Source: Chelatococcus sambhunathii
GTDB lineage: Bacteria > Pseudomonadota > Alphaproteobacteria > Rhizobiales > Methylopilaceae
Reading direction: 5' to 3'
Assembly (NCBI GenBank): GCA_031316315.1
Contig: JADBEO010000018.1
Span: 1 to 64,000, forward strand
DNA length: 64,000 bases
Position numbers and translations under genes: made by a program
Shown here: piece after piece, positions 37,307 through 46,418 of the stretch
How positions within the stretch are numbered: position 1 is the stretch's first letter
How the letters are laid out: each line of letters opens with the position of its first letter
Notes under the pieces: model-generated
The model's database searches: none
What the model was told of the DNA's origin: nothing
Seen by the model: only the letters and a program-made list of their open reading frames with translations

Positions 37307-38482
37307 TTAAGCCGCGCTCGCCGCCGGATCGGGCCTTGCTCCCGCGACGCGGGCGAAGGCCTCGAGGAAACGCTCTCCGTCGCCGGCTTTCGACGACCAG
37401 CCGAAGCTGATCCTGAGCATTCCTACCGACAGATCGTGATCGACTCCCATCGCGTCAAGCACCGGCGAGGCCTTCATTTTCCCGGAGGAGCAGGCCGATC
37501 CCGCCGACACCGCGATCCCGGCGAGGTCGAGCGCGATCATCGCCCGGTCGGCGGCGACGCCGTGCGCCGAGAAGCAGCTGGTGTTCGGCAGACGGCTCGC
37601 AGCCTCGCCGAACACGGTCACCTCACAAATGCGTCGCAGCCCGGCCTCCAGCGCATCCCTGTCCGCTGCGAGGCCGGCGAAGGCGCCGAGGCCCGCGAGG
37701 GCCTCTTCGGCCGCCACGCCCATGCCGACGACGCCAGGCGCGTTCTCGGTGCCGCCGCGCCAGCCCTTCTCCTGCCCGCCGCCGCGGATGACGGGCGATT
37801 CGACGTAAAGCGCCTCGCTTGCGCGGATCAGCGCGCCGACGCCGGCCGGTCCGCCGAACTTGTGGGCGGCGATCGCCATGAAGTCCGCCCCGAGCGCGGA
37901 GATGTCGACGGGGACCTTGCCGGCCGCCTGCACGGCGTCGACATGGACAAGCCCGCCGTGCCGCTTCGCGATCTCGGCGGCCTCCGCGACCGGCTGGATC
38001 ACGCCGGTCTCGTTGTTCGCGAACATAAGGGCGAGCAGCGCGCGCTCGTCCGGCCGCTCGGCGGCGTGGCGTCCGAAGGCGGCCTCGAGCGCCGCGAGGT
38101 CGATCACCCCGTCGCCGTCGACGGGAATCGTCCCGATCGCGCTGCGCTCGAAGCGGGCGCCGACCGCGACGGCCGGATGTTCGACCGCCGAGACCAGCAA
38201 CCGCGTGACTGGCCTTGGGTCGCGCGCGTCGCGGATGGTCGGCGACAGCGCGAGATTCGACGCCTCGGTGCCGCCGCTCGTGAAGGTGACGCAGGCCGGA
38301 TCGGCCCCGACGAGCGCGGCGACCCGACGGCGCGCGTCCTCGATGAGCTTGCGCTTGGCGCGGCCCTCGGCGTGGATCGAGGACGGGTTGCCCGTGGCGC
38401 GCATCGCCTCGGCCATCGCGGAAACGACCGACGGGCGGGTCGTGGTGGTGGCGTTGTGGTCGAGATAGACGCGCTCGATCAT
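37307..38482 (-). CDS. Cysteine desulfurase (IscS/NifS-type, group I)
   Basis: This PLP enzyme takes sulfur from cysteine for Fe-S assembly. The 391-residue protein has the N-terminal YLDHNATT, HPAV histidine loop, the PLP lysine in AAHKFGGPAGVG and the mobile-loop cysteine in SAGSACSSG of group I desulfurases, rather than the short-loop SufS type. AGGGAGG precedes the ATG at 38482; the frame is open further upstream but is not credible. It heads the suf cluster, as is usual in Hyphomicrobiales. Confidence 0.94.
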   Translation of the reverse strand: MIERVYLDHNATTTTRPSVVSAMAEAMRATGNPSSIHAEGRAKRKLIEDARRRVAALVGADPACVTFTSGGTEASNLALSPTIRDARDPRPVTRLLVSAVEHPAVAVGARFERSAIGTIPVDGDGVIDLAALEAAFGRHAAERPDERALLALMFANNETGVIQPVAEAAEIAKRHGGLVHVDAVQAAGKVPVDISALGADFMAIAAHKFGGPAGVGALIRASEALYVESPVIRGGGQEKGWRGGTENAPGVVGMGVAAEEALAGLGAFAGLAADRDALEAGLRRICEVTVFGEAASRLPNTSCFSAHGVAADRAMIALDLAGIAVSAGSACSSGKMKASPVLDAMGVDHDLSVGMLRISFGWSSKAGDGERFLEAFARVAGARPDPAASAA

Positions 38483-38654
38483 CGGCGCCTCCCTGAACAT
38501 GGCGAAAGGTCCGGCGCGAGGCGCCGCATTCGAGCCGCGACGGGTCACGCGATCCTTGCTTCCGCACGTCCCTTCCGTGCTAGAGACAGCCGGACCGACA
38601 TGCAAGGCCGCGCCCGTCTAGGGCGCCCGCGCCGGCGAAACTCAAGGACAGAGA

Positions 38655-39368
38655 ATGCCCGAGGTGATCTTCACCGGCCCGGCCGGCCGGCTCGAGGGAC
38701 GTTATCATCCCGCCAAGCGCCGCCGCGCGCCGATCGCGCTCATACTGCACCCGCATCCGCAGTTCGGGGGCACGATGAACAACCAGATCGTCTACAGCCT
38801 CTACTACGCCTTCCTGAACCGGGGATTCTCGGTCCTGCGCTTCAACTTCCGCGGCGTCGGCCGCAGCCAGGGCAGTTTCGACCACGGCGCCGGCGAGCTG
38901 TCGGACGCCGCCTCGGCGCTCGACTGGGCGCAGGCGCTGAACCCCGACGCGCGCGCCTGCTGGATCGCAGGCGTGTCCTTCGGCGCCTGGATCGGCATGC
39001 AGCTGCTGATGCGCCGTCCCGAGGTCGAGGGCTTCATCTCGGTCGCGCCGCCCGCGAACCGCTTCGACTTCTCGTTCCTCGCCCCCTGCCCCTCTTCCGG
39101 CCTGTTCGTCCATGGCGATCAGGACCGCGTCGCGCCGATGAAGGACGTCCAGACCCTCATCGAGAAGCTGAAGACGCAGAAGGGCATCGTGATCGACCAG
39201 TCGGTCATCCCCGGCGCCAACCACTTCTTCGAGAACCGCGTCGACGAGCTGATGGTCGAGGTCAACGCCTATCTCGACAAGCGCCTCGGCGCCGTCGAGC
39301 CGCTCGCCGAGCTGCCGCCTCCCCCGCCCCCGAGCGAGGAAGACAGCGAGGACGACGACGCGGCGTGA
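38655..39368 (+). CDS. Alpha/beta hydrolase adjacent to the suf operon
   Basis: The 237-residue protein has HPHPQFGGTMNN near the N-terminus, FNFRGVGRSQG, a nucleophile elbow GVSFGAW, the acid in HGDQDRVAP and a late histidine in GANHFFE, a complete hydrolase triad. It ends in a proline run and an acidic tail. It is divergent from the desulfurase; this pairing is common in alphaproteobacteria. Its substrate is unknown. Confidence 0.88.
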   Translation: MPEVIFTGPAGRLEGRYHPAKRRRAPIALILHPHPQFGGTMNNQIVYSLYYAFLNRGFSVLRFNFRGVGRSQGSFDHGAGELSDAASALDWAQALNPDARACWIAGVSFGAWIGMQLLMRRPEVEGFISVAPPANRFDFSFLAPCPSSGLFVHGDQDRVAPMKDVQTLIEKLKTQKGIVIDQSVIPGANHFFENRVDELMVEVNAYLDKRLGAVEPLAELPPPPPPSEEDSEDDDAA

Positions 39369-39375
39369 GCGCCGT

Positions 39376-39492
39376 CTTGTCCCGGCCTTGAGCCGGGACC
39401 CAGAACCTCAAGCAAGCAGAAGATACGCGCTCGGTCTCCGCATTGTCCGGAGCGGTCAGCGCGTCTGGGTCCCGGCTCAAGGCCGGGACAAG
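39376..39492. repeat. Perfect 29-bp inverted repeat with 59-bp spacer
   Basis: The arms 39376-39404 and 39464-39492 are exact reverse complements (core GTCCCGGCCTTGAGCCGGGA). They lie between the convergent ends of the alpha/beta hydrolase and anmK. This could serve as a bidirectional terminator or be a mobile intergenic palindrome. Confidence 0.85.
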
Positions 39493-39502
39493 GGCGGGGC
39501 CC

Positions 39503-40597
39503 TCACGGCCGCGCCAGCACGCCGCCGGTCAGCGGGCGCGGCGCGCCGGTCGTGCCGGGATAGGTCAGCGGAAGGCCTTTGAGGCTGCGCACCGCCAGCA
39601 CCGCGAAGGCCTGGGCCTCCAGCGCGTCGCCGGACAGGCCGACCTCGTCCGCCGTCTTCACCTCGGCGCCGAGCCGCTCCCGCAGCATCCTCAGCAGCGT
39701 CGGGTTGCGCGCGCCGCCGCCCGCGACGACCCACATCTCGGGCCTCGCCGGCAACTGCTCCGCCCCGTGCGCGATGGAGGCGGCCGTGAAGGCCGCCAGC
39801 GTCGCGAGCGCGTCGGCGAGCGGCAAGCCGTCCGTCGCTGACGCGTCGAAGGCGTTGCGGTCGAGCGACTTCGGCGGCGTCCTCGCGAAGTAGGGATTTT
39901 CCATCAGCCGCCCGACGATCGTCTCGTCTACCGCGCCGGAGGCGGCGATCTCGCCGTCCCGGTCGAAGGCCTGCCCGGTCTCGCGGAAAATCCTGTCGTC
40001 CATCAGGGCGTTGGCCGGGCCGGTGTCGAAGGCGACCAGCTCGCCGTCCCGCCCGATGAAGGTGACGTTCCCGACGCCGCCGAGATTGAGCACAGCGAGC
40101 GGGCGCGGCAGGCTTAGATTCGCCGTCAGCACCGGATGGATGGTCGGCGCGAGCGGCGCGCCCTGCCCGCCGGCCGCGACGTCCGCGGCGCGGAAGTCGT
40201 AGACGACCGGGCGTCCGATAGCGCGAGCGAGCGCCTCGCCGTCGCCGATCTGGATGGTGAGTTTCGCCTCCGGCCGGTGCAGCACCGTCTGGCCGTGGAA
40301 CCCGATGACGTCGACGTCGGACCGCCGCATGTCGTTGCCGGAGAGGAAGCTCTCGACCGCGATGCGGTGACGGCCGTTCACGATGGCCTCGGCGATCGCG
40401 ATGACGCCCGGCCGGGCGGCGCGGTCGGTGAGCGCGGCCGCTTCCTCAAGGGCGCGCGCCAGCACGGCGCGCTCCGAGGCGTCGTAAGGATAGTAGCCGC
40501 TCGGACCGAAGCGTTCGATCCGCTCCCCGTCCGTCTCGACCAGCGCGATGTCGACGCCGTCGCAGGATGTGCCGCTCATCAGGCCTATGGCGCGCAT
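39503..40597 (-). CDS. anmK: Anhydro-N-acetylmuramic acid kinase
   Basis: AnmK converts 1,6-anhydro-MurNAc from cell-wall turnover to MurNAc-6-phosphate. The 364-residue ASKHA-fold kinase has the N-terminal GLMSGTSCDGVD phosphate loop, GFHGQTVLHRP, DFRAADVAAGGQGAPL and FDTGPANALMD. Length is typical. In alphaproteobacteria anmK is usually divergent from tyrS; here a Tlde1-type gene separates them. Confidence 0.95.
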   Translation of the reverse strand: MRAIGLMSGTSCDGVDIALVETDGERIERFGPSGYYPYDASERAVLARALEEAAALTDRAARPGVIAIAEAIVNGRHRIAVESFLSGNDMRRSDVDVIGFHGQTVLHRPEAKLTIQIGDGEALARAIGRPVVYDFRAADVAAGGQGAPLAPTIHPVLTANLSLPRPLAVLNLGGVGNVTFIGRDGELVAFDTGPANALMDDRIFRETGQAFDRDGEIAASGAVDETIVGRLMENPYFARTPPKSLDRNAFDASATDGLPLADALATLAAFTAASIAHGAEQLPARPEMWVVAGGGARNPTLLRMLRERLGAEVKTADEVGLSGDALEAQAFAVLAVRSLKGLPLTYPGTTGAPRPLTGGVLARP

Positions 40598-40657
40598 CGG
40601 CGGTTCGTTCGCTCCGCAGGATCGGTCAAGACGCAGCCACGAAGCCGCGAAGCCCGT

Positions 40658-41899
40658 TTAGAGCCCCGCCATGTAGCTCGGCAACTCGTTGATGTTCGGC
40701 ACCACGACGAGGCGCGCGATCTCGCCGGCCTTGAAGGCCCTCAGGAAGCGGCCGTAGTCCTTGAAGACGACGCAGCCGTTGGACTGCGAGCGGCTGCCGC
40801 CGCCGACATACATGTAGGGGTGGGCCAGAAGGCCGTCCCGGTTGAACACCTTCTTCTGGTCGCGCGGCAGCAGCCGGATCGCCGCCGCGCCGTGAAACAG
40901 CGCCTCGCGCATCCGAAGATCGTAGACGTTGGGCGGCGTCGGCCCGCGGTTCTTTTCGCGGACATAGGCCGGATTGTCCTGCCGGTGGCCGAGGCCCGAA
41001 TGCGCCTCGAGCTTCTCGCCGTTCGGCAGGCGGACGGTCGCCGAGGCGATGTCGTAGAGGGCGACGCCGCTTCTGCGATTTGGCAGTCGCAAGCCCTGGT
41101 CGCGCTCGAGAAGCTTGCCGAAGAAGTCGCCGGGCCTGTCGCTCTTCGTCTCTGCGTCCGGGCTTGCATAGGCGAGCGCCGTCGCGCGCGGCGCCGGCCC
41201 GGCGGACGGCGGGACATCGGGGGCGAGCGAGGCCAGCTGAACGTGCGCCGGCGCTTTCGCGGGCCGCTGCGCCATCCGGGCGAAGTCTGCGGGGCGCGGC
41301 TTGGGGAACGGGATGGCTTGGGCAGGCTCGGCCGCCGAAGCTTCCGTCGCCGCTGTGGCGCCAACCGTCTCCATGGGGGTATGCGCGACCGGCTCCTGCG
41401 CCGGTGCTGCGACTTCGAGCGCCGCAACCTGGACCGGCGGCGCGGTCGGCGCCACGATGCGCGGCTGGTCGAGGGCTTCCGCCTCGCGCATCACGGGCTC
41501 GCGCGAAGGCGAGACGGACGTATCCGTAATCCCGGTCTCGGCGACGTCGATTTCCGAACGGGCATCCGCGAGCCTCGCCCCGAGCGCCTCATGGCCGCGG
41601 CCTGCGGCCTCGGCGTCGTCGAAGGCGTCGTCCCAACGGTTACGGTCCTCGGCGACCTTCGCGACCACGTCGCTTCCCGTGGTGCCGAGCCTCGGCGCTT
41701 CAAAGGCTCGCCGGGCCTGTCGCCAGCCGTCGCCCGCGATCGGGCGATGCGCGGCGGCCACCGCGAGGTTGCCGGTGGCGGCGAAGGTGATCGCCACGGC
41801 GGCGACAAGGGAGGCGCCGCTCGCCAGCATCAGCGCGGCCCCGGTCAGTATCACCCGACCCCCGCGCAAGATACGCGCCGTCCGAACGCTTGTACTCAT
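40658..41899 (-). CDS. Tlde1/DUF2778-domain L,D-transpeptidase-like protein
   Basis: The 413-residue protein has an N-terminal membrane segment (about residues 13-42), a long low-complexity periplasmic linker and a C-terminal DUF2778 domain: HSGLGHRQDNPAYV, GPTPPNVYDLRMREALFHG, LLAHPYMYVGGG and the SNGCVVFKDY active-site cysteine. DUF2778 domains act on peptidoglycan peptides and include type VI toxin Tlde1. Here no secretion system or immunity gene is near, so a housekeeping wall role is more likely. It lies between anmK and tyrS. Confidence 0.86.
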   Translation of the reverse strand: MSTSVRTARILRGGRVILTGAALMLASGASLVAAVAITFAATGNLAVAAAHRPIAGDGWRQARRAFEAPRLGTTGSDVVAKVAEDRNRWDDAFDDAEAAGRGHEALGARLADARSEIDVAETGITDTSVSPSREPVMREAEALDQPRIVAPTAPPVQVAALEVAAPAQEPVAHTPMETVGATAATEASAAEPAQAIPFPKPRPADFARMAQRPAKAPAHVQLASLAPDVPPSAGPAPRATALAYASPDAETKSDRPGDFFGKLLERDQGLRLPNRRSGVALYDIASATVRLPNGEKLEAHSGLGHRQDNPAYVREKNRGPTPPNVYDLRMREALFHGAAAIRLLPRDQKKVFNRDGLLAHPYMYVGGGSRSQSNGCVVFKDYGRFLRAFKAGEIARLVVVPNINELPSYMAGL

Positions 41900-42126
41900 C
41901 GACCGGCTTCCCCGAACGCCGACGCAGAAGCCGGTCGCCGTCGTGAGGTTGCTGGCGCTCAGAGCGTTCGCGCGTCAGTCCGGCGTGGCTGAAACTCCTG
42001 GATCATGACCCAAATTCGTTAACCATCTTCGCGAGGGTCGCCCTCGCGCCGCGCCGGCGTGATCGGCGTGGATTCAGCCCGCGAACCTGCTACACACCGC
42101 GGCTCTTCCCGAGTTCGAGCCCAACC

Positions 42127-43386
42127 ATGTCCGCCTACAAGTCCGACCTCCTGCGCCTCTACGAAGAGCGTGGCCAGATCCATCAGATCTCCGAGCCGGA
42201 GGCGCTCGACGCGCTGGCCCTCGCTGGTCCGGTCACGGCCTATATCGGCTACGACCTGACGGCGCCCTCGCTCCATGTCGGGCACATGGCGAACATCATG
42301 ATGCTGCGCCGGCTCCAGCAGACCGGCCATAAGCCGATCGTGCTGATGGGCGGCGGCACCACCAAGGTCGGCGACCCCTCCTTCCGGAACGAGCAGCGTC
42401 CGCTGCTCGACGACGCCGCGATCGCGCGCAACAAGGACACCATCAAGGGCACGTTCCAGCAGTTCATGACCTTCGGCGAGGGCGCGACCGACGCCGTCAT
42501 GGTCGACAACGCCGAATGGCTCGACCGGCTGGAGTACGTTCCTTTCCTTCGGGAAATCGGCCGGCATTTCTCGGTCAACCGCATGCTGTCTTTCGACAGC
42601 GTGAAGACGCGGCTCGAGCAGGAGCAGCCGTTCTCCTTCCTCGAATTCAACTACATGATCCTCCAGGCCTACGACTTCCTGGAGCTGAACCGCCGCTACG
42701 GCTGCCGGCTGCAGATGGGCGGCTCGGACCAGTGGGGCAACATCGTCAACGGCATTGAGCTCGGTCGCCGGGTCGACCAGGCGCAGCTGTTCGCCCTCAC
42801 CTGCCCGCTGATCACCACGGCGTCCGGCGCCAAGATGGGCAAGACGGCGTCCGGCGCGGTGTGGCTCAACGCCGACATGACTGAGCCCTTCGCCTTCTGG
42901 CAGTACTGGCGCAACGTCGACGACGCCGACGTCGAGCGGTTCCTGAAGCTCTTCACCGACCTGCCGCTGGGCGAGATCGCGCGGCTCTCGGCGCTCAAGG
43001 ACGCCGAGATCAACGAGGCGAAGAAGACGCTCGCCACGGAGGCGACGGCGATCGTTCACGGCCGCGCCGCCGCGGAGGCGGCGGCCGAGGCGGCGCGCAA
43101 GACCTTCGAGGAGGGCGCGCTCGCCGAGGATCTGCCGACCGTCGAGATCGAGGCTGCGGCCTTGGCTGAAGGCGTCGGCGTCCTGAACATGTTTTCGGAG
43201 ATCGCCGGGCTCGTCGCGTCCAATGGCGAGGCGCGGCGCCTCGTCAAGGGCGGCGGCCTGCGCGTCAACGACAAGGCGGTGACCGACGACCGGGCCGTGC
43301 TCACCGAAGCGGAGCTGACGCCCGAGGGGGTGATCAAGCTCTCGCTCGGCAAGAAGAAGCACGTGCTGGTGCGGCCGAGAGGCTGA
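42127..43386 (+). CDS. tyrS: Tyrosyl-tRNA synthetase
   Basis: TyrRS charges tRNA-Tyr. The 419-residue class I synthetase has the [14 protein letters not shown] region (HIGH equivalent HVGH), the tyrosine-binding YMILQAYDF and [10 protein letters not shown], the KMSKS equivalent KMGKT and a C-terminal S4 RNA-binding domain ([14 protein letters not shown]). The KMGKT variant is usual in this TyrRS group. It converges on the E1-type dehydrogenase gene with a 3-bp gap. Confidence 0.97.
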   Translation: MSAYKSDLLRLYEERGQIHQISEPEALDALALAGPVTAYIGYDLTAPSLHVGHMANIMMLRRLQQTGHKPIVLMGGGTTKVGDPSFRNEQRPLLDDAAIARNKDTIKGTFQQFMTFGEGATDAVMVDNAEWLDRLEYVPFLREIGRHFSVNRMLSFDSVKTRLEQEQPFSFLEFNYMILQAYDFLELNRRYGCRLQMGGSDQWGNIVNGIELGRRVDQAQLFALTCPLITTASGAKMGKTASGAVWLNADMTEPFAFWQYWRNVDDADVERFLKLFTDLPLGEIARLSALKDAEINEAKKTLATEATAIVHGRAAAEAAAEAARKTFEEGALAEDLPTVEIEAAALAEGVGVLNMFSEIAGLVASNGEARRLVKGGGLRVNDKAVTDDRAVLTEAELTPEGVIKLSLGKKKHVLVRPRG

Positions 43387-43389
43387 GCC

Positions 43390-45780
43390 TCACACGTAGC
43401 TGATGGTCCGGATCGGCTTCGCCGGCGCGAGCGACTCGGCGGCGCGGACGATCGCCGAGGCGTCGATCTGGTGGTGGCGGTAGACGTCCGCGACCGTTCC
43501 CGTCTGGCCGAAGCGCTCCACGCCGAGGGCGCGGGTCTCCTGCCCGCGCACCCCGCCGAGCCAGGCGAGCGTCGCCGGGTGGCCGTCGAGCACGGTGACG
43601 ATCTTCGAATGGCGCGGCGCGGCCTCGAGCAGGGTCTCGATATGGCTGAGGGCCCTGCCCTCGCCGCGCTCCCGCGCCCGGCGCGACGCGGTCCAGCCAG
43701 CGTAGATCCGGTCCGCCGAGGTGACCGCCAGCAGGCCGACGTCGCGGCGATCCTCCGCCATCAGCCCAACGGCCGCGATCGCCTCCGGCGCAATCACGCC
43801 GCTATAGGCGACGACGACCTCGGCGTTCGGGCCGGGCTTCCTGAGCCAGTAGGCGCCCTCGATGATGTCGCCCGCGAGCCTATCGTCGATCTCGCGGCTG
43901 ACTTGTTCGATCGGCAGGGTCGAGAGGCGCAGATAGACCGATCCTCCCTCCTTGTCGTGGGTCTCGCCGCGGTCCTCGGCTCCTTCGGAGGAGCGCTGGA
44001 TGTAGTCGAACGCCCAGCGCATGACCGTCGCGAGCTCGTCGACGAAGGCCGGCTCGAAGCTCGCCAGCCCGTCCTGCGCCATGCCGATCAACGGGGTCTT
44101 GATCGACTGGTGCGCGCCGCCCTCCGGCGCGAGCGTCACGCCGGAGGGCGTCGCGGCGAGAATGAAACGGGCGTCCTGGTAGCAGGCGTAGTTCAGCGCA
44201 TCGAGCGCGCGCTCGATGAACGGGTCGTAGAGCGTGCCGACCGGCAGCAGCCGCTCGCCGAACAGCGAATGGGTCAGGCCGAGCGCCGACAGCGCCGTGA
44301 ACAGGTTCATCTCGGCGATGCCGAGCTCGAGATGCTGCCCGGACGGCGAGAACGACCAGTTGAAGGTCGAGGGGATACGCTGCGCCTTGAAGACGTCCGC
44401 CATCTCCTTGCGAGCGAACAGGCCGCGCCGGTTCACCCAGGCGCCGAGATTGGTCGAGACGGTCACGTCCGGGGACGTCGTGACGATGCGGTCGGCCAGA
44501 GCCGTCTCGCTCTTGGCGAGCTCGTGCATGATCAGGCCAAAACCCTGCTGGGTCGACATGCTCGGCTGCGCCGGAAAGGCGAGCTTCGCCGGCACGTCGA
44601 TCGCCGGGGCCTTAAAGCGCCGGGGCCCGCCTTTCCCGAAGGGCGCGGCGTCGATGAAGGCCTGAAGCTCGGCCGCGGACTGGTCGAGGCCCTCGAACCG
44701 GTCCCACTCGTGGCCCTCGCGGATCTTCATGGCCGTGCGCAGCACGCCGGTCTGCGCGGGGGTCATGAGGCCGGCGTGGTTGTCCTTGTGGCCGGCGAGC
44801 GGCAGCGCAAAGCCCTTCGTGGTGTAGGCGATGAAGCAGACCGGCCGGTCATGCGCCCTCGCCGCCTCGAAGGCCTCGAGGATCGAGGCCATGTCGTGGC
44901 CGCCGAGATTGCACATGAGTTCGGCCAGCGCGTCGTCGTCGCGCCGGGCGATCAGCTCGGCGGTCGGACCACTCTCGCCGAGATCGATCGTCAGGCGCTT
45001 CCGCCACGCCGCCCCGCCCTGGAAGGTGAGCGCCGCATAGTCCTGGTTCGGGCAATCGTCGATCCACTGGCGCAAGCGCTCGCCGCCGGGCTCCTCGAAC
45101 GCCGCGCGCTGCAGCGCGCCGTGCTTCAGGATGACGACGTCCCAGCCGAAGTTGCGGAACATCGCCTCGAAGCGCGCCCAGAGGCCTTCGCGCACCACGG
45201 CGTCGAGACTCTGGCGGTTGTAGTCGACCACCCACCACGTGTTGCGGACATTGTGCTTCCAGCCTTCGAGCAGCGCCTCGAAGATGTTGCCCTCGTCCAT
45301 CTCGGCGTCGCCGAGCAGGGCGATCATCTTGCCTTCGGGCCTGTCGGTTCCGAGCCCCTTGGCGCGCAGATAGTCCTGCGCGAGCGAGGCGAACAGCGTC
45401 TGCGCGACGCCGAGACCGACGGAGCCGGTCGAGAAGTCGACGTCGTCGACGTCCTTGGAGCGCGAGGGATAGGACTGTGCGCCCTTGAAGCCGCGGAAAT
45501 TCTCCAGCTTCTCGCGGGTCTGGAGGCCGAAGAGATACTGAATGGCGTGGAAGTTCGGGCTGGCGTGCGGCTTCACCGCGACCCGGTCCTCAGGCCGCAG
45601 GATCGCGAAGTAGAGCGCGGTCATGATCGTCGACAGCGAGGCCGACGAGGCCTGATGGCCGCCGACCTTCAAGCCGTCCGTGTGCTCGCGCAGATGGTTC
45701 GCGTTGTGGATGGTCCAGGTGGCCAGCCACAGCACCTTGCGTTCGAGGGCCGAGAGGGCGGGCAGGCGCGGGTCGGTCAC
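43390..45780 (-). CDS. Stand-alone AceE/MdeB-type 2-oxoacid dehydrogenase E1
   Basis: The 796-residue thiamine-diphosphate enzyme belongs to the homodimeric E1 (AceE) group, with ThDP motif GDAEMDEGNIFEALLEG...VVDYN, the transketolase-like pyrimidine domain (SFSPSGQHLELGIAEMNLF) and the C-terminal domain. It is shorter than AceE (about 885) and has no E2 or E3 gene nearby. It resembles Pseudomonas MdeB, a 2-oxobutyrate dehydrogenase E1 of methionine catabolism. The GTG start has GAGAGG upstream. The divergent Lrp-family gene matches the mdeR arrangement, but no mdeA is present here. Confidence 0.82.
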   Translation of the reverse strand: MTDPRLPALSALERKVLWLATWTIHNANHLREHTDGLKVGGHQASSASLSTIMTALYFAILRPEDRVAVKPHASPNFHAIQYLFGLQTREKLENFRGFKGAQSYPSRSKDVDDVDFSTGSVGLGVAQTLFASLAQDYLRAKGLGTDRPEGKMIALLGDAEMDEGNIFEALLEGWKHNVRNTWWVVDYNRQSLDAVVREGLWARFEAMFRNFGWDVVILKHGALQRAAFEEPGGERLRQWIDDCPNQDYAALTFQGGAAWRKRLTIDLGESGPTAELIARRDDDALAELMCNLGGHDMASILEAFEAARAHDRPVCFIAYTTKGFALPLAGHKDNHAGLMTPAQTGVLRTAMKIREGHEWDRFEGLDQSAAELQAFIDAAPFGKGGPRRFKAPAIDVPAKLAFPAQPSMSTQQGFGLIMHELAKSETALADRIVTTSPDVTVSTNLGAWVNRRGLFARKEMADVFKAQRIPSTFNWSFSPSGQHLELGIAEMNLFTALSALGLTHSLFGERLLPVGTLYDPFIERALDALNYACYQDARFILAATPSGVTLAPEGGAHQSIKTPLIGMAQDGLASFEPAFVDELATVMRWAFDYIQRSSEGAEDRGETHDKEGGSVYLRLSTLPIEQVSREIDDRLAGDIIEGAYWLRKPGPNAEVVVAYSGVIAPEAIAAVGLMAEDRRDVGLLAVTSADRIYAGWTASRRARERGEGRALSHIETLLEAAPRHSKIVTVLDGHPATLAWLGGVRGQETRALGVERFGQTGTVADVYRHHQIDASAIVRAAESLAPAKPIRTISYV

Positions 45781-45951
45781 GGCGGCCTCTCATGAACAGG
45801 CGCGTCGCGGCGCGGGGAGTTCGCCACGACGCGCTAAGGTGCAGAGAGGCTAGCAGACCGCTTCAAGGACCGGGCGCCAAAGTTGACCGCCCGCGAAGGC
45901 AGGATTGGAATGGACCACCCTCTATTCGCCTAGGAATGGAACGCCGTCCCA

Positions 45952-46413
45952 ATGACGCAGCTCGACGCGATCGACCGCAAGATTCTGGCGGCCCTCCAGG
46001 CCGACTGCCGCATCACCATGCAGGCGCTCGCGGACCAGGTGAACCTGTCGGCCTCTCCGTGTCATCGCAGGGTGAAGCTGCTCGAAGAGCGCGGGGTCAT
46101 CAGCCGCTACATCGCGCAGCTCGACCAGAAGGCGCTCGGTCTCCATGTCAGCGTCTTCGTCTCGATCAAGCTCGAGCGGCAGCGCGAGGAGGATCTCGAA
46201 CGCTTCGCCAAGGCGATCGCCGGCTGGGAGGAGGTCGTCGAGTGCTACCTGATGACCGGCAAGCAGGATTACCTGCTGCGCGTCGTCGCCGCCGATCTCG
46301 AGGCCTACGAGACATTCCTCAAGCGCAAGCTGACGCGGCTCGACGGGGTGGCCTCGATCGAATCGAGCTTCGCGCTTCAGCAGGTCAAATATTCGAGCGC
46401 CCTGCCGACCTGA
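45952..46413 (+). CDS. Lrp/AsnC-family transcriptional regulator
   Basis: The 153-residue protein has an N-terminal winged HTH (DCRITMQALADQVNLSASPC, then HRRVKLLEERGVI) and a C-terminal AsnC ligand-binding domain with VECYLMTGKQDYLLRVV. Such regulators respond to amino acids as octamers. It diverges from the E1 dehydrogenase gene across a 171-bp gap (45781-45951) and probably controls it. MdeR is the closest functional analogue I can suggest. Confidence 0.92.
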   Translation: MTQLDAIDRKILAALQADCRITMQALADQVNLSASPCHRRVKLLEERGVISRYIAQLDQKALGLHVSVFVSIKLERQREEDLERFAKAIAGWEEVVECYLMTGKQDYLLRVVAADLEAYETFLKRKLTRLDGVASIESSFALQQVKYSSALPT

Positions 46414-46418
46414 GATCG

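Noticed and set aside
37250..39391. 713-codon open frame on the + strand across the desulfurase gene
   Set aside because: It is antisense to the desulfurase and runs on through the alpha/beta hydrolase in a wrong frame; composition is Arg/Gly/Ala-rich as expected from GC-rich shadow frames, and no domain is recognisable.
41080..41529. Overlapping + strand frames opposite the Tlde1-type gene
   Set aside because: Antisense shadows over the low-complexity linker of that gene; no start signal or domain.
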